NCBI GenBank assembly: GCA_002394725.1
Contig: DGUQ01000022.1
Location: 2,161 to 22,359 of the forward strand
Length of the DNA stretch: 20,199 nt
From: Ruminococcaceae bacterium UBA4306
GTDB taxonomy: Bacteria > Bacillota > Clostridia > Oscillospirales > Acutalibacteraceae
Reading direction: 5' to 3'
Shown here piece by piece: positions 8,078 to 16,338 of the stretch. Numbering within the stretch: the first letter of the stretch is position 1; the number at the start of each line of letters is the position of its first letter. Both the position numbers and the translations under genes were made by a program. Under the pieces are notes generated by a model. It ran no database searches, had not been told where the DNA came from, and was given only the letters and a program-made list of their open reading frames with translations.

Positions 8078-10261
8078 ATGTTCAAGAAGTTTTTATCACT
8101 TCTGTTAGCGGTGATAATGGTCGTTTCCGTGATGGCAGTCGGTGTTGTGTCTTCCACTGCGGCACCTTTCGGCGGATTCTCTCCAACAGAAGCGCCGTGG
8201 TATCCTACTGAAGAGCCAATCCCGACGGAGCCGGATCTTCCTCACGATCCTTCCAACTATATCTTTCTTAACGTTGATGGTGCTCTCTATGAGGTTGAAG
8301 CAGGAAGCAACCATACATACGCGTATTACCTCAACGTCTATAACTGTATATGCGGTGTAGACGCAAAAACCACATGGGATGCTCCGTGTATCGAAATAGT
8401 TAGCGATCCCACCTTTCCCGTATTTGGAAACAAACGCGGTGATATTGATGACGAAGATACCGCAGGTGATGTAGTCTACCAGTACCTCAGCGACACCGAT
8501 GGTAATATCGATGAGATCAGATTCAATTGGACACAGGCTGAGGGTGTCACGTTTGACAGTTCTGATTCGATGCTGATTACCTTCAAGATACATATAGCGG
8601 AAGACGCTCCTGCCGGAATATACAATATCCATACGGATATCAAGGTGCTGGAGGGCGAACATGAAGAGAAGCTGATTTTTGAAGGAGTTGACTGTAATCC
8701 CGGACGCATCTACGGAAGAATGGGCATGCTGGACGGTGCTCCGGGTGTTTTGGAAACCACCAACTATACTGTCGATGAACAAGCCTTTACAACCTATTCA
8801 TACGAGGATAAAACCTTTACCGTCAATGCTGATCATAATGACGATCTGACGTACAGCAAGTTCAGAGCGCTGTATATTGACGGTATGCCGGTGAGCTATA
8901 ATAATTTTACAAAGGAAAGCGGTTCGTTAAAACTCACCCTAAAAGCGGATTACATGCAACGCATGGAATGCGGCGACCATGATGTGCGGTTTGTTTTCTC
9001 TGACGGTGATGCGAATAGCGTACTACATATTCTGCAGGGAAGTCCGACGCCCCCCGAAGAACCTGATGACATTCCCAGTGTAGGTGGAAAAACAATCAAC
9101 TTCTATTTGTACTCTACCGGATGGTCTTCGAACAGTGAGGTGCTATTTTACGTCTACGAAGTGTCGACCGGAGAGGGATTGATTCCATGGGGATCTAAAA
9201 AACTGATCGGTACTAACAGAGGCGATGGGATATGCTCTTATGATCCTTCATTGATGAACCTTGTACCCGGAATACAATATGCAATTATTTTTTATGACAG
9301 AAAGTCAGGAGACCAAACCTACGATCTACTCTTTGATACATCTTGTCTGGGTGATATCGCCTATTGCACCGGTAATAGGTTAGAGAATCCGGTCGATTGC
9401 AATAAAACATGTAAGGAAGCAAAATGGAAGAATTCTTCCTTAGGCTCCCGACTTCAAATCACCTCGATTGGTAACGTAATTGGTGAGACCTGCCCGAGAC
9501 ATACGTCACCATATGCGATGTTTGTGCAGTTCCTGAAATACACACTGAATAACGCGCGAGATTACTCCGGCAAAACCGATCAGCAGCTATTGGATCATAT
9601 CGCGAGCCGGTTGAATCTGTCCAATGATGACGTCAGCAAGGCGATTGCGGAAGCCGGAGTGTGGGTCAATTGGACGCCGCCATATGTTCCTCCTACTGAA
9701 CCGCCAATCGACAGCTATGGTTATATTCCGGGTGAATACTACCTTACCGGTTCCATCAACGGCGATAACAGTGGAACAACTAATGTCCACAAGGGGTTAC
9801 GCTTTACGGACTATTCTGCTGACTCCATGATTCTGGAAAGCGTCAGACTGACACAGGGTGATGTTGTGAGGGTGGCACGGTATAACGGCAACAACACCTT
9901 TACCGTCTATCCCGACGGCATCGGCAGAGAAGTCGCGATCACACAGTCCGGTCGATATGATTTCTACTTTAAGCCGTATGAACTCGGCAACGGAAACTAC
10001 TGGTACATCACGCCGTCCTATCGCGGAGAGGTCGAAGCCTATCTCCTCGGTGACGCGGACGGTAACGGCAAGGTCGATGCCGCGGATGTGACCCATATCC
10101 TGCGCTATCTCACTCAAACCGATACGCCTTTTACCAAGAGCGAGCTGATGCGCGGTGATGTTGACGGCAGCGGCGATTTGGAGGTGACCGACGTCACCGC
10201 GATCCAATATTATCTTGCTCGTATCAATACGCCGTATCCGATCGGCTTGAAAACAGATTAA
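8078..10261 (+). CDS. Secreted modular protein with C-terminal type I dockerin
   Basis: The 727-residue protein begins with a lysine-led hydrophobic signal peptide, with likely cleavage near residue 29. A Pro/Thr/Glu linker (~36-58) follows, then a beta-sandwich resembling cohesin-like folds (~60-215, with ITFKIHIAEDAPAG). Next is an Ig-like, X2-type segment (~235-322), a second Pro linker, a Cys-rich segment of unknown function (~336-530), a third linker (~533-545) and a small beta domain resembling carbohydrate-binding modules (~548-650). The dockerin (655-727) has two calcium loops: DADGNGKVDAAD (659-670) and DVDGSGDLEVTD (694-705). Dockerins plug into cohesins of cellulosome- or amylosome-like scaffolds outside the cell. 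No glycosidase, peptidase or esterase domain is recognisable, so it may be structural or bind a substrate. AGGAGG (8064-8069) sits 8 bases before the ATG. Much of the gene is visibly more AT-rich than its neighbours, while the dockerin end is GC-rich like them. Confidence 0.88.
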   Translation: MFKKFLSLLLAVIMVVSVMAVGVVSSTAAPFGGFSPTEAPWYPTEEPIPTEPDLPHDPSNYIFLNVDGALYEVEAGSNHTYAYYLNVYNCICGVDAKTTWDAPCIEIVSDPTFPVFGNKRGDIDDEDTAGDVVYQYLSDTDGNIDEIRFNWTQAEGVTFDSSDSMLITFKIHIAEDAPAGIYNIHTDIKVLEGEHEEKLIFEGVDCNPGRIYGRMGMLDGAPGVLETTNYTVDEQAFTTYSYEDKTFTVNADHNDDLTYSKFRALYIDGMPVSYNNFTKESGSLKLTLKADYMQRMECGDHDVRFVFSDGDANSVLHILQGSPTPPEEPDDIPSVGGKTINFYLYSTGWSSNSEVLFYVYEVSTGEGLIPWGSKKLIGTNRGDGICSYDPSLMNLVPGIQYAIIFYDRKSGDQTYDLLFDTSCLGDIAYCTGNRLENPVDCNKTCKEAKWKNSSLGSRLQITSIGNVIGETCPRHTSPYAMFVQFLKYTLNNARDYSGKTDQQLLDHIASRLNLSNDDVSKAIAEAGVWVNWTPPYVPPTEPPIDSYGYIPGEYYLTGSINGDNSGTTNVHKGLRFTDYSADSMILESVRLTQGDVVRVARYNGNNTFTVYPDGIGREVAITQSGRYDFYFKPYELGNGNYWYITPSYRGEVEAYLLGDADGNGKVDAADVTHILRYLTQTDTPFTKSELMRGDVDGSGDLEVTDVTAIQYYLARINTPYPIGLKTD

Positions 10262-10274
10262 TATACTGTAAAAA

Positions 10275-10306
10275 TCCACCGACTCATCCAAGTCGGTGGA
10301 TAACTT
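10275..10306. terminator. Bidirectional terminator, dockerin gene and frd-nhaC operon
   Basis: TCCACCGACT (10275-10284) pairs perfectly with AGTCGGTGGA (10291-10300) around a 6-base loop. A CTTTTT run follows on the plus strand, and the preceding AAAAAT gives a T-run on the minus strand. It can end both convergent transcripts. Confidence 0.88.
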
Positions 10307-10319
10307 TTTCTATATTCCG

Positions 10320-11816
10320 TTACGCTTCCTTGGGCTTAGCGAACTTGTGCAGAATCAGCATCGCGCCGATCAAGAGCACCGCGCTCACGGCAAGTCCGAT
10401 CCACGGCATGTTGGTAAAGCCGATGATCAAATAGCCGACCGCGCAGACGACAGCCGTCAGGGTCGCGTAGGGGATCTGGGTCTCCACATGGCGGATATGC
10501 TCGCACTGCGCGCCGGTCGAGGCGAGGATCGTGGTATCGGAGATCGGTGAGCAGTGGTCACCGTAGACGGAGCCTGCCAATGTCGCGCCGAGGGTGGGAA
10601 CCAACAGCTCCGCGCCGGCAGTCGCCGAACAGATCATGGTCACGATGGGAATCAGCAAGCCGAAGGTACCCCACGATGTGCCCATCGAGAAGGACATCAG
10701 CGCCGCGATCACGAATACCACGAAGGGCAGGAGCTGTAACGGCACGTTCGATGACGCGATAAAGCCGGAGATGAACTCGCCGGTGCCGATCAGCTCACGG
10801 CAGACGCCGCCGAGCGTCCACGAGAGGATCAGGATCAGCATGGGCGGTACGATACTGCCGATACCGCTGACGATATTTCCGGCAAACGCCTTGGGCTTCA
10901 TGATCTTGCGCGGAATATAGAGGAGGAACGCGGTCACCAGACCGGCAAACGCGCCGAGGGAGAGTCCGGCGGTGGGATTGGCGCCGATCGCCTCGGAGAA
11001 GGGCGTACCGCTGAAAAAGCCGCCGACATACGCCATGCCCAAAATTGCGCAGACGATGAGCACAAGGATGGGCAGAACGAGGTCGATGACGCGACCCTTG
11101 CTCTCCTTTTCGTCATCCATTTCCTCTGTCAAGGTGTCGCTGTAGCCCTCGCGCTGTGTTCTTTCCTCCGCCTTGCGCATCTTGCCGAAGTCGAGCCCCG
11201 TGATACACACGAACGCGACCATCAGAATGGTAAGCAGCGCGTACAAATTGTATGGTACGGTGGATAAAAATGTCTGAAAGCCGTTGGTGTCGCTGACCTC
11301 CGACGCTACCGCTACCGCCCATGAGGACACCGGCGCGATGATGCAGATCGGCGCCGCGGTCGCGTCGATGATGTAGGCGAGCTTTTCACGCGAGATACGC
11401 TGACGGTCATAGATGGGGCGCATGACTGTGCCGATCGTCAGGCAGTTGAAGCCGTCGTCGATGAAGATCAAAATACCCAGCAGCGCGGTCGTGAGCAAGG
11501 TCGCGCGCTTATTCTTGAGCCGTTTTTCTGCCCATCTGCCGTATGCCGCCGTGCCGCCGGACTTGCCGACCAGCGTGATCACCGCCCACAGCAGCGCCAA
11601 AAAGATGATCATGTAGGCATTGTCCGCGATCTTCTGCGCCATCATGTCGAACATGCGCGAGAACACCGCCATGAACGGCTCCTGCGCCGACACGACGTAG
11701 ATCACCATTCCGGACAGTACGCCCAAAAACAGTGACGAATACACCTCTTTGGTCACCAGTGCGAGCACGATCGCGATCAATGGCGGCAGGATCGATACCC
11801 AACCTGTTTCTATCAT
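10320..11816 (-). CDS. nhaC: NhaC-family Na+/H+ (or organic acid) antiporter
   Basis: The 498-residue, strongly hydrophobic protein has about 11-12 helices. Conserved stretches of the NhaC family include LIFIDDGFNCLTIG, APVSSWAV, FSMGTSWGTFG and SVYGDHCSPISDTT. Relatives either exchange Na+ for H+ or, as in Bacillus MleN, couple Na+/H+ exchange to malate/lactate exchange. The start at 11816 has AGGAGG seven bases upstream and overlaps the stop of the preceding acetyltransferase gene as ATGA, so translation is coupled. An upstream ATG at 11849 would read through that overlap and is less likely. It is the last gene of the frd operon. That position suggests a role in ion balance or dicarboxylate exchange during fumarate respiration, but the substrate cannot be told from sequence. 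Confidence 0.85.
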   Translation of the reverse strand: MIETGWVSILPPLIAIVLALVTKEVYSSLFLGVLSGMVIYVVSAQEPFMAVFSRMFDMMAQKIADNAYMIIFLALLWAVITLVGKSGGTAAYGRWAEKRLKNKRATLLTTALLGILIFIDDGFNCLTIGTVMRPIYDRQRISREKLAYIIDATAAPICIIAPVSSWAVAVASEVSDTNGFQTFLSTVPYNLYALLTILMVAFVCITGLDFGKMRKAEERTQREGYSDTLTEEMDDEKESKGRVIDLVLPILVLIVCAILGMAYVGGFFSGTPFSEAIGANPTAGLSLGAFAGLVTAFLLYIPRKIMKPKAFAGNIVSGIGSIVPPMLILILSWTLGGVCRELIGTGEFISGFIASSNVPLQLLPFVVFVIAALMSFSMGTSWGTFGLLIPIVTMICSATAGAELLVPTLGATLAGSVYGDHCSPISDTTILASTGAQCEHIRHVETQIPYATLTAVVCAVGYLIIGFTNMPWIGLAVSAVLLIGAMLILHKFAKPKEA

Positions 11817-12277
11817 ATGTTTTCCTCCTCTTTTTTTAGCTTTTTCCACATTCTTGTTTCGTCATCCGAAGTCGGGTGCATCCCGAAGCGCAGATATAAG
11901 CCGTCCGCCGTGCTGTCACAGCAGAGATAATCCGCGCCGAACGCCTCAGCGTCCGCCTCTATCGCCGTCAAAAGCACGGTCGCGTAACGGCGGTGCCGAT
12001 AAGAGGGCAGCGTATACGCGCCGCTGATATGCGCGATCCTGCCGCTCGGCGAATCCTCGCACGGAAACACCAAGCAAAAGGTGGCGGTCATCACGCTGAC
12101 AAGCTTGTCATCTTCAAAAACGCCGTAGGTCTGCACGCCTGTATCAGACGCATCCCTGTTTTGGCAATAGACCCGGGCGGCGTCCTCCGTGATCGGATAC
12201 GGGAAACCCTCCTCTTTGGAGATCACCGCAAGGTCGTGTATATGATGATGGTTCAATTTTTGACAATTACTTTTCAT
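11813..12277 (-). CDS. GNAT-family N-acetyltransferase
   Basis: The 154-residue protein has the GNAT layout. A variable N-terminal half is followed by ISGAYTLPSYRHRRYA, which is the acetyl-CoA pyrophosphate-binding motif A (usual form Q/R-x-x-G-x-G/A, here RHRRYA). Then come a helix and the C-terminal DGLYLRFGM, typical of motif B. The acceptor substrate is unknown. The start at 12277 is chosen because GGGTGGAG lies just ahead and the frdB gene ends only 11 bases upstream. A longer frame to 12373 would run far into frdB and lacks a ribosome site. It overlaps the following antiporter gene by 4 bases. An acetyltransferase is not a usual member of an frd operon. Confidence 0.75.
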   Translation of the reverse strand: MKSNCQKLNHHHIHDLAVISKEEGFPYPITEDAARVYCQNRDASDTGVQTYGVFEDDKLVSVMTATFCLVFPCEDSPSGRIAHISGAYTLPSYRHRRYATVLLTAIEADAEAFGADYLCCDSTADGLYLRFGMHPTSDDETRMWKKLKKEEENI

Positions 12278-12288
12278 TTCTCCACCCT

Positions 12289-12963
12289 TTATCTGCGGTT
12301 CATCTTCGCGATCGACGCGAGGGTCGGGATCTGCATCGGGCAGACGTCCACACAGGACAGCGCCTTGGAGCATCCCTGCTCAAAGTTCTTTTGATACGAC
12401 TTTGTGATCGCTTTCTTACGTGAGCCGCTGCGTGACGCGATCAGGTAGCAATCGTTGGCGAATGCCGCGCCGTAAAAGGTACTGCCGTCGAGATAGTTGG
12501 GACAGACCTCCAGACACAAGCCGCATTTGAGGCACTTACCTGCCGCGTACATATGGTCATATTCCTTGGGATCGGCTCCCTCGTACTCTCCGATATACGC
12601 GTTCGCCTTTTTCAAATTCTCCTGAATGACGCCGCGGTCGATCACCAGATCGGCAATGGTCGCAAACTTTTTCAGCGGCTCGATGACCACCGTATCGCCC
12701 TTACTATCGCGCAAAAAGGTCTCGCACGCGAGGGCAGGTCTGCCGTTGATGACCATGGCGCACGCGCCGCACATTCCCTGCAGGCACGAGCACTCCCACT
12801 GGATCCTCGGCGCAGGATCGCCGTTGACGTCGATCAGATCATCCTTGTAGTTCAGCTCGTCGAGCATGCCCGCGACAGTCTGATTCTCTGAAAAGTCGCC
12901 CTCAAATTCCTGCCAGTACGGCTCTGAGACAGGGGACTTCTGCCGTAATATCTTAACTCTCAT
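12289..12963 (-). CDS. frdB: Fumarate reductase/succinate dehydrogenase iron-sulfur subunit
   Basis: The 224-residue subunit carries electrons between the quinone site in the membrane and the flavin. The [2Fe-2S] ligands are Cys60, Cys65, Cys68 and Cys80 (CLQGMCGAC, then ALAC). Two further clusters follow: CLKCGLCLEVCP (Cys144, 147, 150, 154), and the later set Cys198, Cys204 and Cys208 (CSKALSCVDVCP). All expected cluster cysteines are present. The length is slightly short for the family, mostly at the C-terminus. The ATG at 12963 has GGAGGG ahead of it and overlaps the end of frdA by 11 bases, so the two are translated together. The longer open frame upstream is only frdA read out of frame. 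Confidence 0.93.
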   Translation of the reverse strand: MRVKILRQKSPVSEPYWQEFEGDFSENQTVAGMLDELNYKDDLIDVNGDPAPRIQWECSCLQGMCGACAMVINGRPALACETFLRDSKGDTVVIEPLKKFATIADLVIDRGVIQENLKKANAYIGEYEGADPKEYDHMYAAGKCLKCGLCLEVCPNYLDGSTFYGAAFANDCYLIASRSGSRKKAITKSYQKNFEQGCSKALSCVDVCPMQIPTLASIAKMNRR

Positions 12964-14587
12964 ACTTGCCCTCCGTATCGAGGTAGGTGGTGAATTCTCC
13001 TTCATCATAACGGATGATGGTGGCGGCTTTGTAGGTCTCCGACGAGGTCGGGTAGTCGCTTCTGTAATGCGCGCCGCGGCTTTCCTGTCGACTCTGCGCA
13101 CAGAGCAGGGTCGCCTTGGCGAGCGTCAAAATCCCCTTGAGGCTGTAGCCGAAGTACGCCATCTCGGAGTTATCAAAACGGATCTTGTCCGCAACGGACA
13201 GATAGAACGATACGTCGTCGATCCCCTGCCGCAGCTTGTCGGCATTGCGGACGATCCCGAGGTTTTCGCGCATGGTCTCGGCGAGCATATCGCGGAGATA
13301 CTTGACGGGATAGGGGCTTTGGGAGCCTTGGAGAGAGAGCAGTTTTTCCTTTGCCTCATTCAGCTCAGCCGACCAATCGTTATGTGTATCATTTGCTTCT
13401 GCCTGTTCGATGGAAGCGGACGCCACCCTGCCGCCGTAGATCGCCGCGAGCAGTGAATTACCACCCAAGCGATTAGCGCCGTGATAGATGGAAGCACATT
13501 CTCCGATCGCGTACAGATTTTTGATATTAGTCTCATGATTGTTCTTCACCGCGATACCGCCCATGAAAAAGTGTACCGACGGCTTGACGGGGATACTCTC
13601 CTTGGTGATATCGATCCCACGGTATTTTTTACACAACTCATACACCTCGGACAGCCTTTGCATGATTTTCTCCTTCCCGAGGAAGGTGATATCCAGATAA
13701 ACCTGCTTTCCGGTTGCCTCGATACAGCGCGACACGATATCACGGGGCATAAGGTTGCCGTGCTCGCCGTATTTGTCTTCCATAAAATAGACGCGGCTGC
13801 CGTTTTCTTCTACATACAGCCTGCCGCCCTCTCCCCTGACCGCCTCGGAGATCAGCATCATCTTCTGCGCGGTCTCGATGGTGGTGGGGTGGTACTGGAT
13901 AAACTCGAGGTTCTTGAGCTCTACACCCTGCATCAAGAGCTTGCCGGCGACATAACCGTCGCACTGAGTGGAGCCGGTGGTCTTGCCGAACAGCGCGTTC
14001 TGTCCGCCGGTCGCGATAACGACGCTGTCCGCTGTGATCGCCTCTGGCTGTCTTGTCGCTTCGTTATATAAAACCGCGCCGTAACATGTGCCGTCTTTGA
14101 TCAAAGAGCCGTAAAAATCTGCCCAGAGTCGGCGCTTGATCCTGCCCATGCCCTCATAGCTCCTTGCCTCCATCACGAGCGCGGTCACGATCTGCTTGCC
14201 CGTAGCAGCGCCGCAAAAGCAGGTGCGCCGATGGGACTGTCCGCCGAACGCGCGTTTGCTGATACTGCCGCCCGACTCGGTCGTAAAGACTGTGCCGAGC
14301 TTTTCGAGCCAATTGATGATATCCGGCGCGCTCTCGCACAGACCCCTGACCGCCTCTTTGCCGGCGATCTCACAGCCACCCTTGAGGGTATCCTCGATAT
14401 GGCTGTCGATACTGTCGCCTGCTTCATGCGAAGGAGTTACGGCGTTGATGCCGCCTGCCGCCAAGACAGACTGGGAGCGTTCCGAGGGGAACGGCGAAAC
14501 CATCGTGACCTGCATGCCCTTTTGGGCGCAGCTGACGGCGCAGCTCAGTCCGGCGATACCGCTTCCGATCACTAGTACATGTTTCAT
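12953..14587 (-). CDS. frdA: Fumarate reductase/succinate dehydrogenase flavoprotein subunit
   Basis: This 544-residue catalytic subunit interconverts fumarate and succinate. The N-terminal FAD-binding fold is seen in VLVIGSGIAGLSCA. Active-site regions follow the Bacillus SdhA pattern: EFIQYHPT, EAVRGEGGRLY, NLMPRDIVSR, VHFFMGGIAV and HGANRLGGNSLLAAIYGG. One key residue differs. The motif that normally reads RSHSV or RSHTV, whose His binds FAD covalently, reads RSQSV here (Gln39, codon 14473-14471). FAD is therefore probably bound non-covalently, which in E. coli FrdA mutants favours fumarate reduction over succinate oxidation. The ATG at 14587 is preferred because AGGCGGTG lies six bases upstream; an in-frame GTG at 14596 is an alternative. 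It lies 12 bases behind frdC and overlaps frdB. Confidence 0.93.
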   Translation of the reverse strand: MKHVLVIGSGIAGLSCAVSCAQKGMQVTMVSPFPSERSQSVLAAGGINAVTPSHEAGDSIDSHIEDTLKGGCEIAGKEAVRGLCESAPDIINWLEKLGTVFTTESGGSISKRAFGGQSHRRTCFCGAATGKQIVTALVMEARSYEGMGRIKRRLWADFYGSLIKDGTCYGAVLYNEATRQPEAITADSVVIATGGQNALFGKTTGSTQCDGYVAGKLLMQGVELKNLEFIQYHPTTIETAQKMMLISEAVRGEGGRLYVEENGSRVYFMEDKYGEHGNLMPRDIVSRCIEATGKQVYLDITFLGKEKIMQRLSEVYELCKKYRGIDITKESIPVKPSVHFFMGGIAVKNNHETNIKNLYAIGECASIYHGANRLGGNSLLAAIYGGRVASASIEQAEANDTHNDWSAELNEAKEKLLSLQGSQSPYPVKYLRDMLAETMRENLGIVRNADKLRQGIDDVSFYLSVADKIRFDNSEMAYFGYSLKGILTLAKATLLCAQSRQESRGAHYRSDYPTSSETYKAATIIRYDEGEFTTYLDTEGKYES

Positions 14588-14599
14588 TCTCTGCACCGC

Positions 14600-15148
14600 C
14601 TAACCGATAAAAATTTTGGTATGCACCAACGTGATGATGACGCTTGCCGCAAGGAAGAGGATCGCGCAAATGACAGCGGCCACGATATCGATGATCCGCT
14701 TTCGGCGCATCTCCGTAAGATAGCCGAGGGTGATGAGCGCGTTGGAAAAGGATAACGCGATATGACAGCAAAGCGCCGCGTAGAACAGGATCTGGGCGAT
14801 CTCCGTCAGGATGTAACCGATACCGCCGACGCTGCTTTGCAGTAAGCCGAATGAGAGAATATGGATCGGGAGCAGCAGCACGATCAGCACCGCGCTGACA
14901 CGCTGTATCACGGTTTTGATATTCAGCTTTTTGTAGGTGACCTTTTTTGCGTCATGCAGGACAAAAACGCTGATGATCGACAGGATCACGTGTAATCCCA
15001 ACGCACCGGCAAGCGCGTAGCCTGTGACCTTTGACAGAATCGGATTGTAATACATGGTGGTGTAGGCATACAAGTGATACCCCTCATGTATCAAAAACAA
15101 CACGACCGTTAACAGCGACAGCCGCGCGTTCCATTTTTTGATGTTCAT
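14600..15148 (-). CDS. frdC: Fumarate reductase cytochrome b membrane subunit
   Basis: The 182-residue protein has five hydrophobic helices (~8-28, 40-64, 80-105, 112-140, 152-178). Histidines lie in four of them: His21/His25, His53, His96 and His129. This is the layout of the diheme, five-helix cytochrome b558 of Bacillus-type (type B) succinate:quinone reductases. It anchors FrdAB and exchanges electrons with menaquinone. Sequence alone identifies it only weakly. Its place directly before the flavoprotein and iron-sulfur genes, in the order C-A-B, decides the call. GAGGTGG precedes the ATG. It is the first gene of the five-gene minus-strand operon. Confidence 0.85.
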   Translation of the reverse strand: MNIKKWNARLSLLTVVLFLIHEGYHLYAYTTMYYNPILSKVTGYALAGALGLHVILSIISVFVLHDAKKVTYKKLNIKTVIQRVSAVLIVLLLPIHILSFGLLQSSVGGIGYILTEIAQILFYAALCCHIALSFSNALITLGYLTEMRRKRIIDIVAAVICAILFLAASVIITLVHTKIFIG

Positions 15149-15192
15149 TATACCACCTCAAATGGGGAAACCCCCGATGATCAGATAGGTCA

Positions 15193-15221
15193 ATTCTATA
15201 TGATTCCATTCACAAAGTCAA
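15193..15221 (-). promoter_or_regulatory. Promoter of the frd operon
   Basis: On the minus strand, TTGACT (15221-15216), a 17-base spacer and TAGAAT (15198-15193) give one mismatch in each hexamer. Transcription would start near 15186. The leader contains a small GGGG/CCCC hairpin just before the frdC ribosome site. Confidence 0.65.
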
Positions 15222-15298
15222 TCAATATGAATAACCTGCAACATTCCGTTATAAATCGTGCAAAAATCTCTTGCGCGGAGGACGGATTCTTGTTATCA

Positions 15299-15304
15299 TA
15301 TAAT
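15299..15304 (+). promoter_or_regulatory. -10 hexamer upstream of the ECF S-component gene
   Basis: A perfect TATAAT lies 35 bases before the start codon. A usable -35 at the right distance is not seen; TTGCGC at 15271-15276 is 22 bases away. No riboswitch-like structure fits in the short leader. Confidence 0.4.
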
Positions 15305-15338
15305 CAATATTTGCATAATTACCGAGAGGAGAATGATT

Positions 15339-15917
15339 ATGTTAGAAAATGTATTGACCAAACAAAATGCGACCACTCAAAAAAGGATCACCCTGAACGC
15401 GGTTTTATCCGTCGGGCTGATCGCGCTGGCGGTCGTCCTGCCGCAGATCGTCCATATCGCGCTCGGGCAACCCGGCGGCGTTCAGCTCCTGCCGATGTAC
15501 CTGCCGGTGCTGATCGGCGGCTGTCTGCTGGGCTCAAAATGGGCGCTCGCAGTCGGCGTGCTCTCCCCTGCCGTCAGCTTTGCGATCACCTCGCTGATGG
15601 GCAGCGCAATGCCTGCCCTGCCGCGACTGCCGTTCATGATGGCGGAGCTTGCGGTATTCGCGCTGGTGTCGGGACTGTTCTCGAAGAAGATTTATGAAAA
15701 CGGCTTGTGGGCATTCCCTGCCGTGATCCTCGCTCAGCTTGCCGGTCGCGCCGTGTTCCTCGGATTGGTCGCGATCTTCCAAGGCGTCGCTCCGTTCTCC
15801 GTCGAGATGATCTGGGGACAGATCGTCGCAGGATGGCTCGGACTGCTGATCCAGGCGATCGCGGTACCGCTGCTGATTATCGCCCTGCGCGCGATCTTAG
15901 TAAAGAACGATGACTGA
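15339..15917 (+). CDS. ECF transporter substrate-binding S component
   Basis: The 192-residue membrane protein has about six helices. PMYLPVLIGGCLLG followed by GVLSPAVSF matches the pattern of energy-coupling factor S components, which bind vitamins or related small molecules and use a shared ATPase/T-component module encoded elsewhere. The substrate is not evident. No vitamin riboswitch or biosynthetic neighbour hints at it. The start at 15339 has AGGAG (15327-15331) seven bases upstream; an ATG at 15333 and a longer frame to 15258 are less likely. The next gene overlaps its end by 8 bases. Confidence 0.8.
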   Translation: MLENVLTKQNATTQKRITLNAVLSVGLIALAVVLPQIVHIALGQPGGVQLLPMYLPVLIGGCLLGSKWALAVGVLSPAVSFAITSLMGSAMPALPRLPFMMAELAVFALVSGLFSKKIYENGLWAFPAVILAQLAGRAVFLGLVAIFQGVAPFSVEMIWGQIVAGWLGLLIQAIAVPLLIIALRAILVKNDD

Positions 15918-16338
15918 TATCGAGCTCGCGAAAGCGCACCTTGACGGCCACAGCATTTGCCTGTGCAGGGACGGTGAATATTTTACCGATGACGGTCGGG
16001 GGATTTCTCCGATGATCCGCTTGATCGAAGAGGGTCGTGATCTGCACGGTTACGCAGTCGCCGATATCATCGTCGGTAAAGCGGCGGCGATGCTGTTCAT
16101 CAAGGCCGGTATCCACGAGGTATACGGCGAGGTGATGTCGAGGGCAGGCTATGACTGTCTGCAACAACATGATATCCCCTGCGCTTACGGTAAATTGACG
16201 GAAAAGATCATCAACCGCAAGGGTGACGGTATCTGTCCGATGGAACAGACGGTCGCCCTGATCGACGACCCCGAAGAGGGAACTATCGCGCTCCAACAGC
16301 GCATGATGGAATTACGGAAAGGAGCAGAACATGTCTGA
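15910..16338 (+). CDS. DUF1893 family protein (deaminase-like fold)
   Basis: The 142-residue protein matches the DUF1893 (TM1506-like) family. Conserved runs are GRGISPMIRLIEEG, ADIIVGKAAAMLFI and GICPMEQTV. The family has a cytidine-deaminase-like fold, but as far as I know no established reaction. GICPME, which holds a Cys near the C-terminus, resembles the PCxxC region of deaminases, yet the full zinc set is not obvious. The ATG lies inside the end of the ECF gene (8-base overlap) and has only a weak ribosome site, so translation is probably coupled. The aldo/keto reductase gene overlaps its 3' end by 8 bases. Confidence 0.82.
   Translation: MTDIELAKAHLDGHSICLCRDGEYFTDDGRGISPMIRLIEEGRDLHGYAVADIIVGKAAAMLFIKAGIHEVYGEVMSRAGYDCLQQHDIPCAYGKLTEKIINRKGDGICPMEQTVALIDDPEEGTIALQQRMMELRKGAEHV

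Noticed and set aside
12964..13101. N-terminal extension of the iron-sulfur subunit
   Set aside because: The Arg/Pro-rich extension is the frdA sequence in another frame. The ATG at 12963 has a good ribosome site and matches the family start.
15182..15338. Possible vitamin riboswitch ahead of the ECF S-component gene
   Set aside because: The -10 hexamer at 15299 leaves about 30 leader bases, too short for known riboswitches, and no conserved core was seen further upstream.
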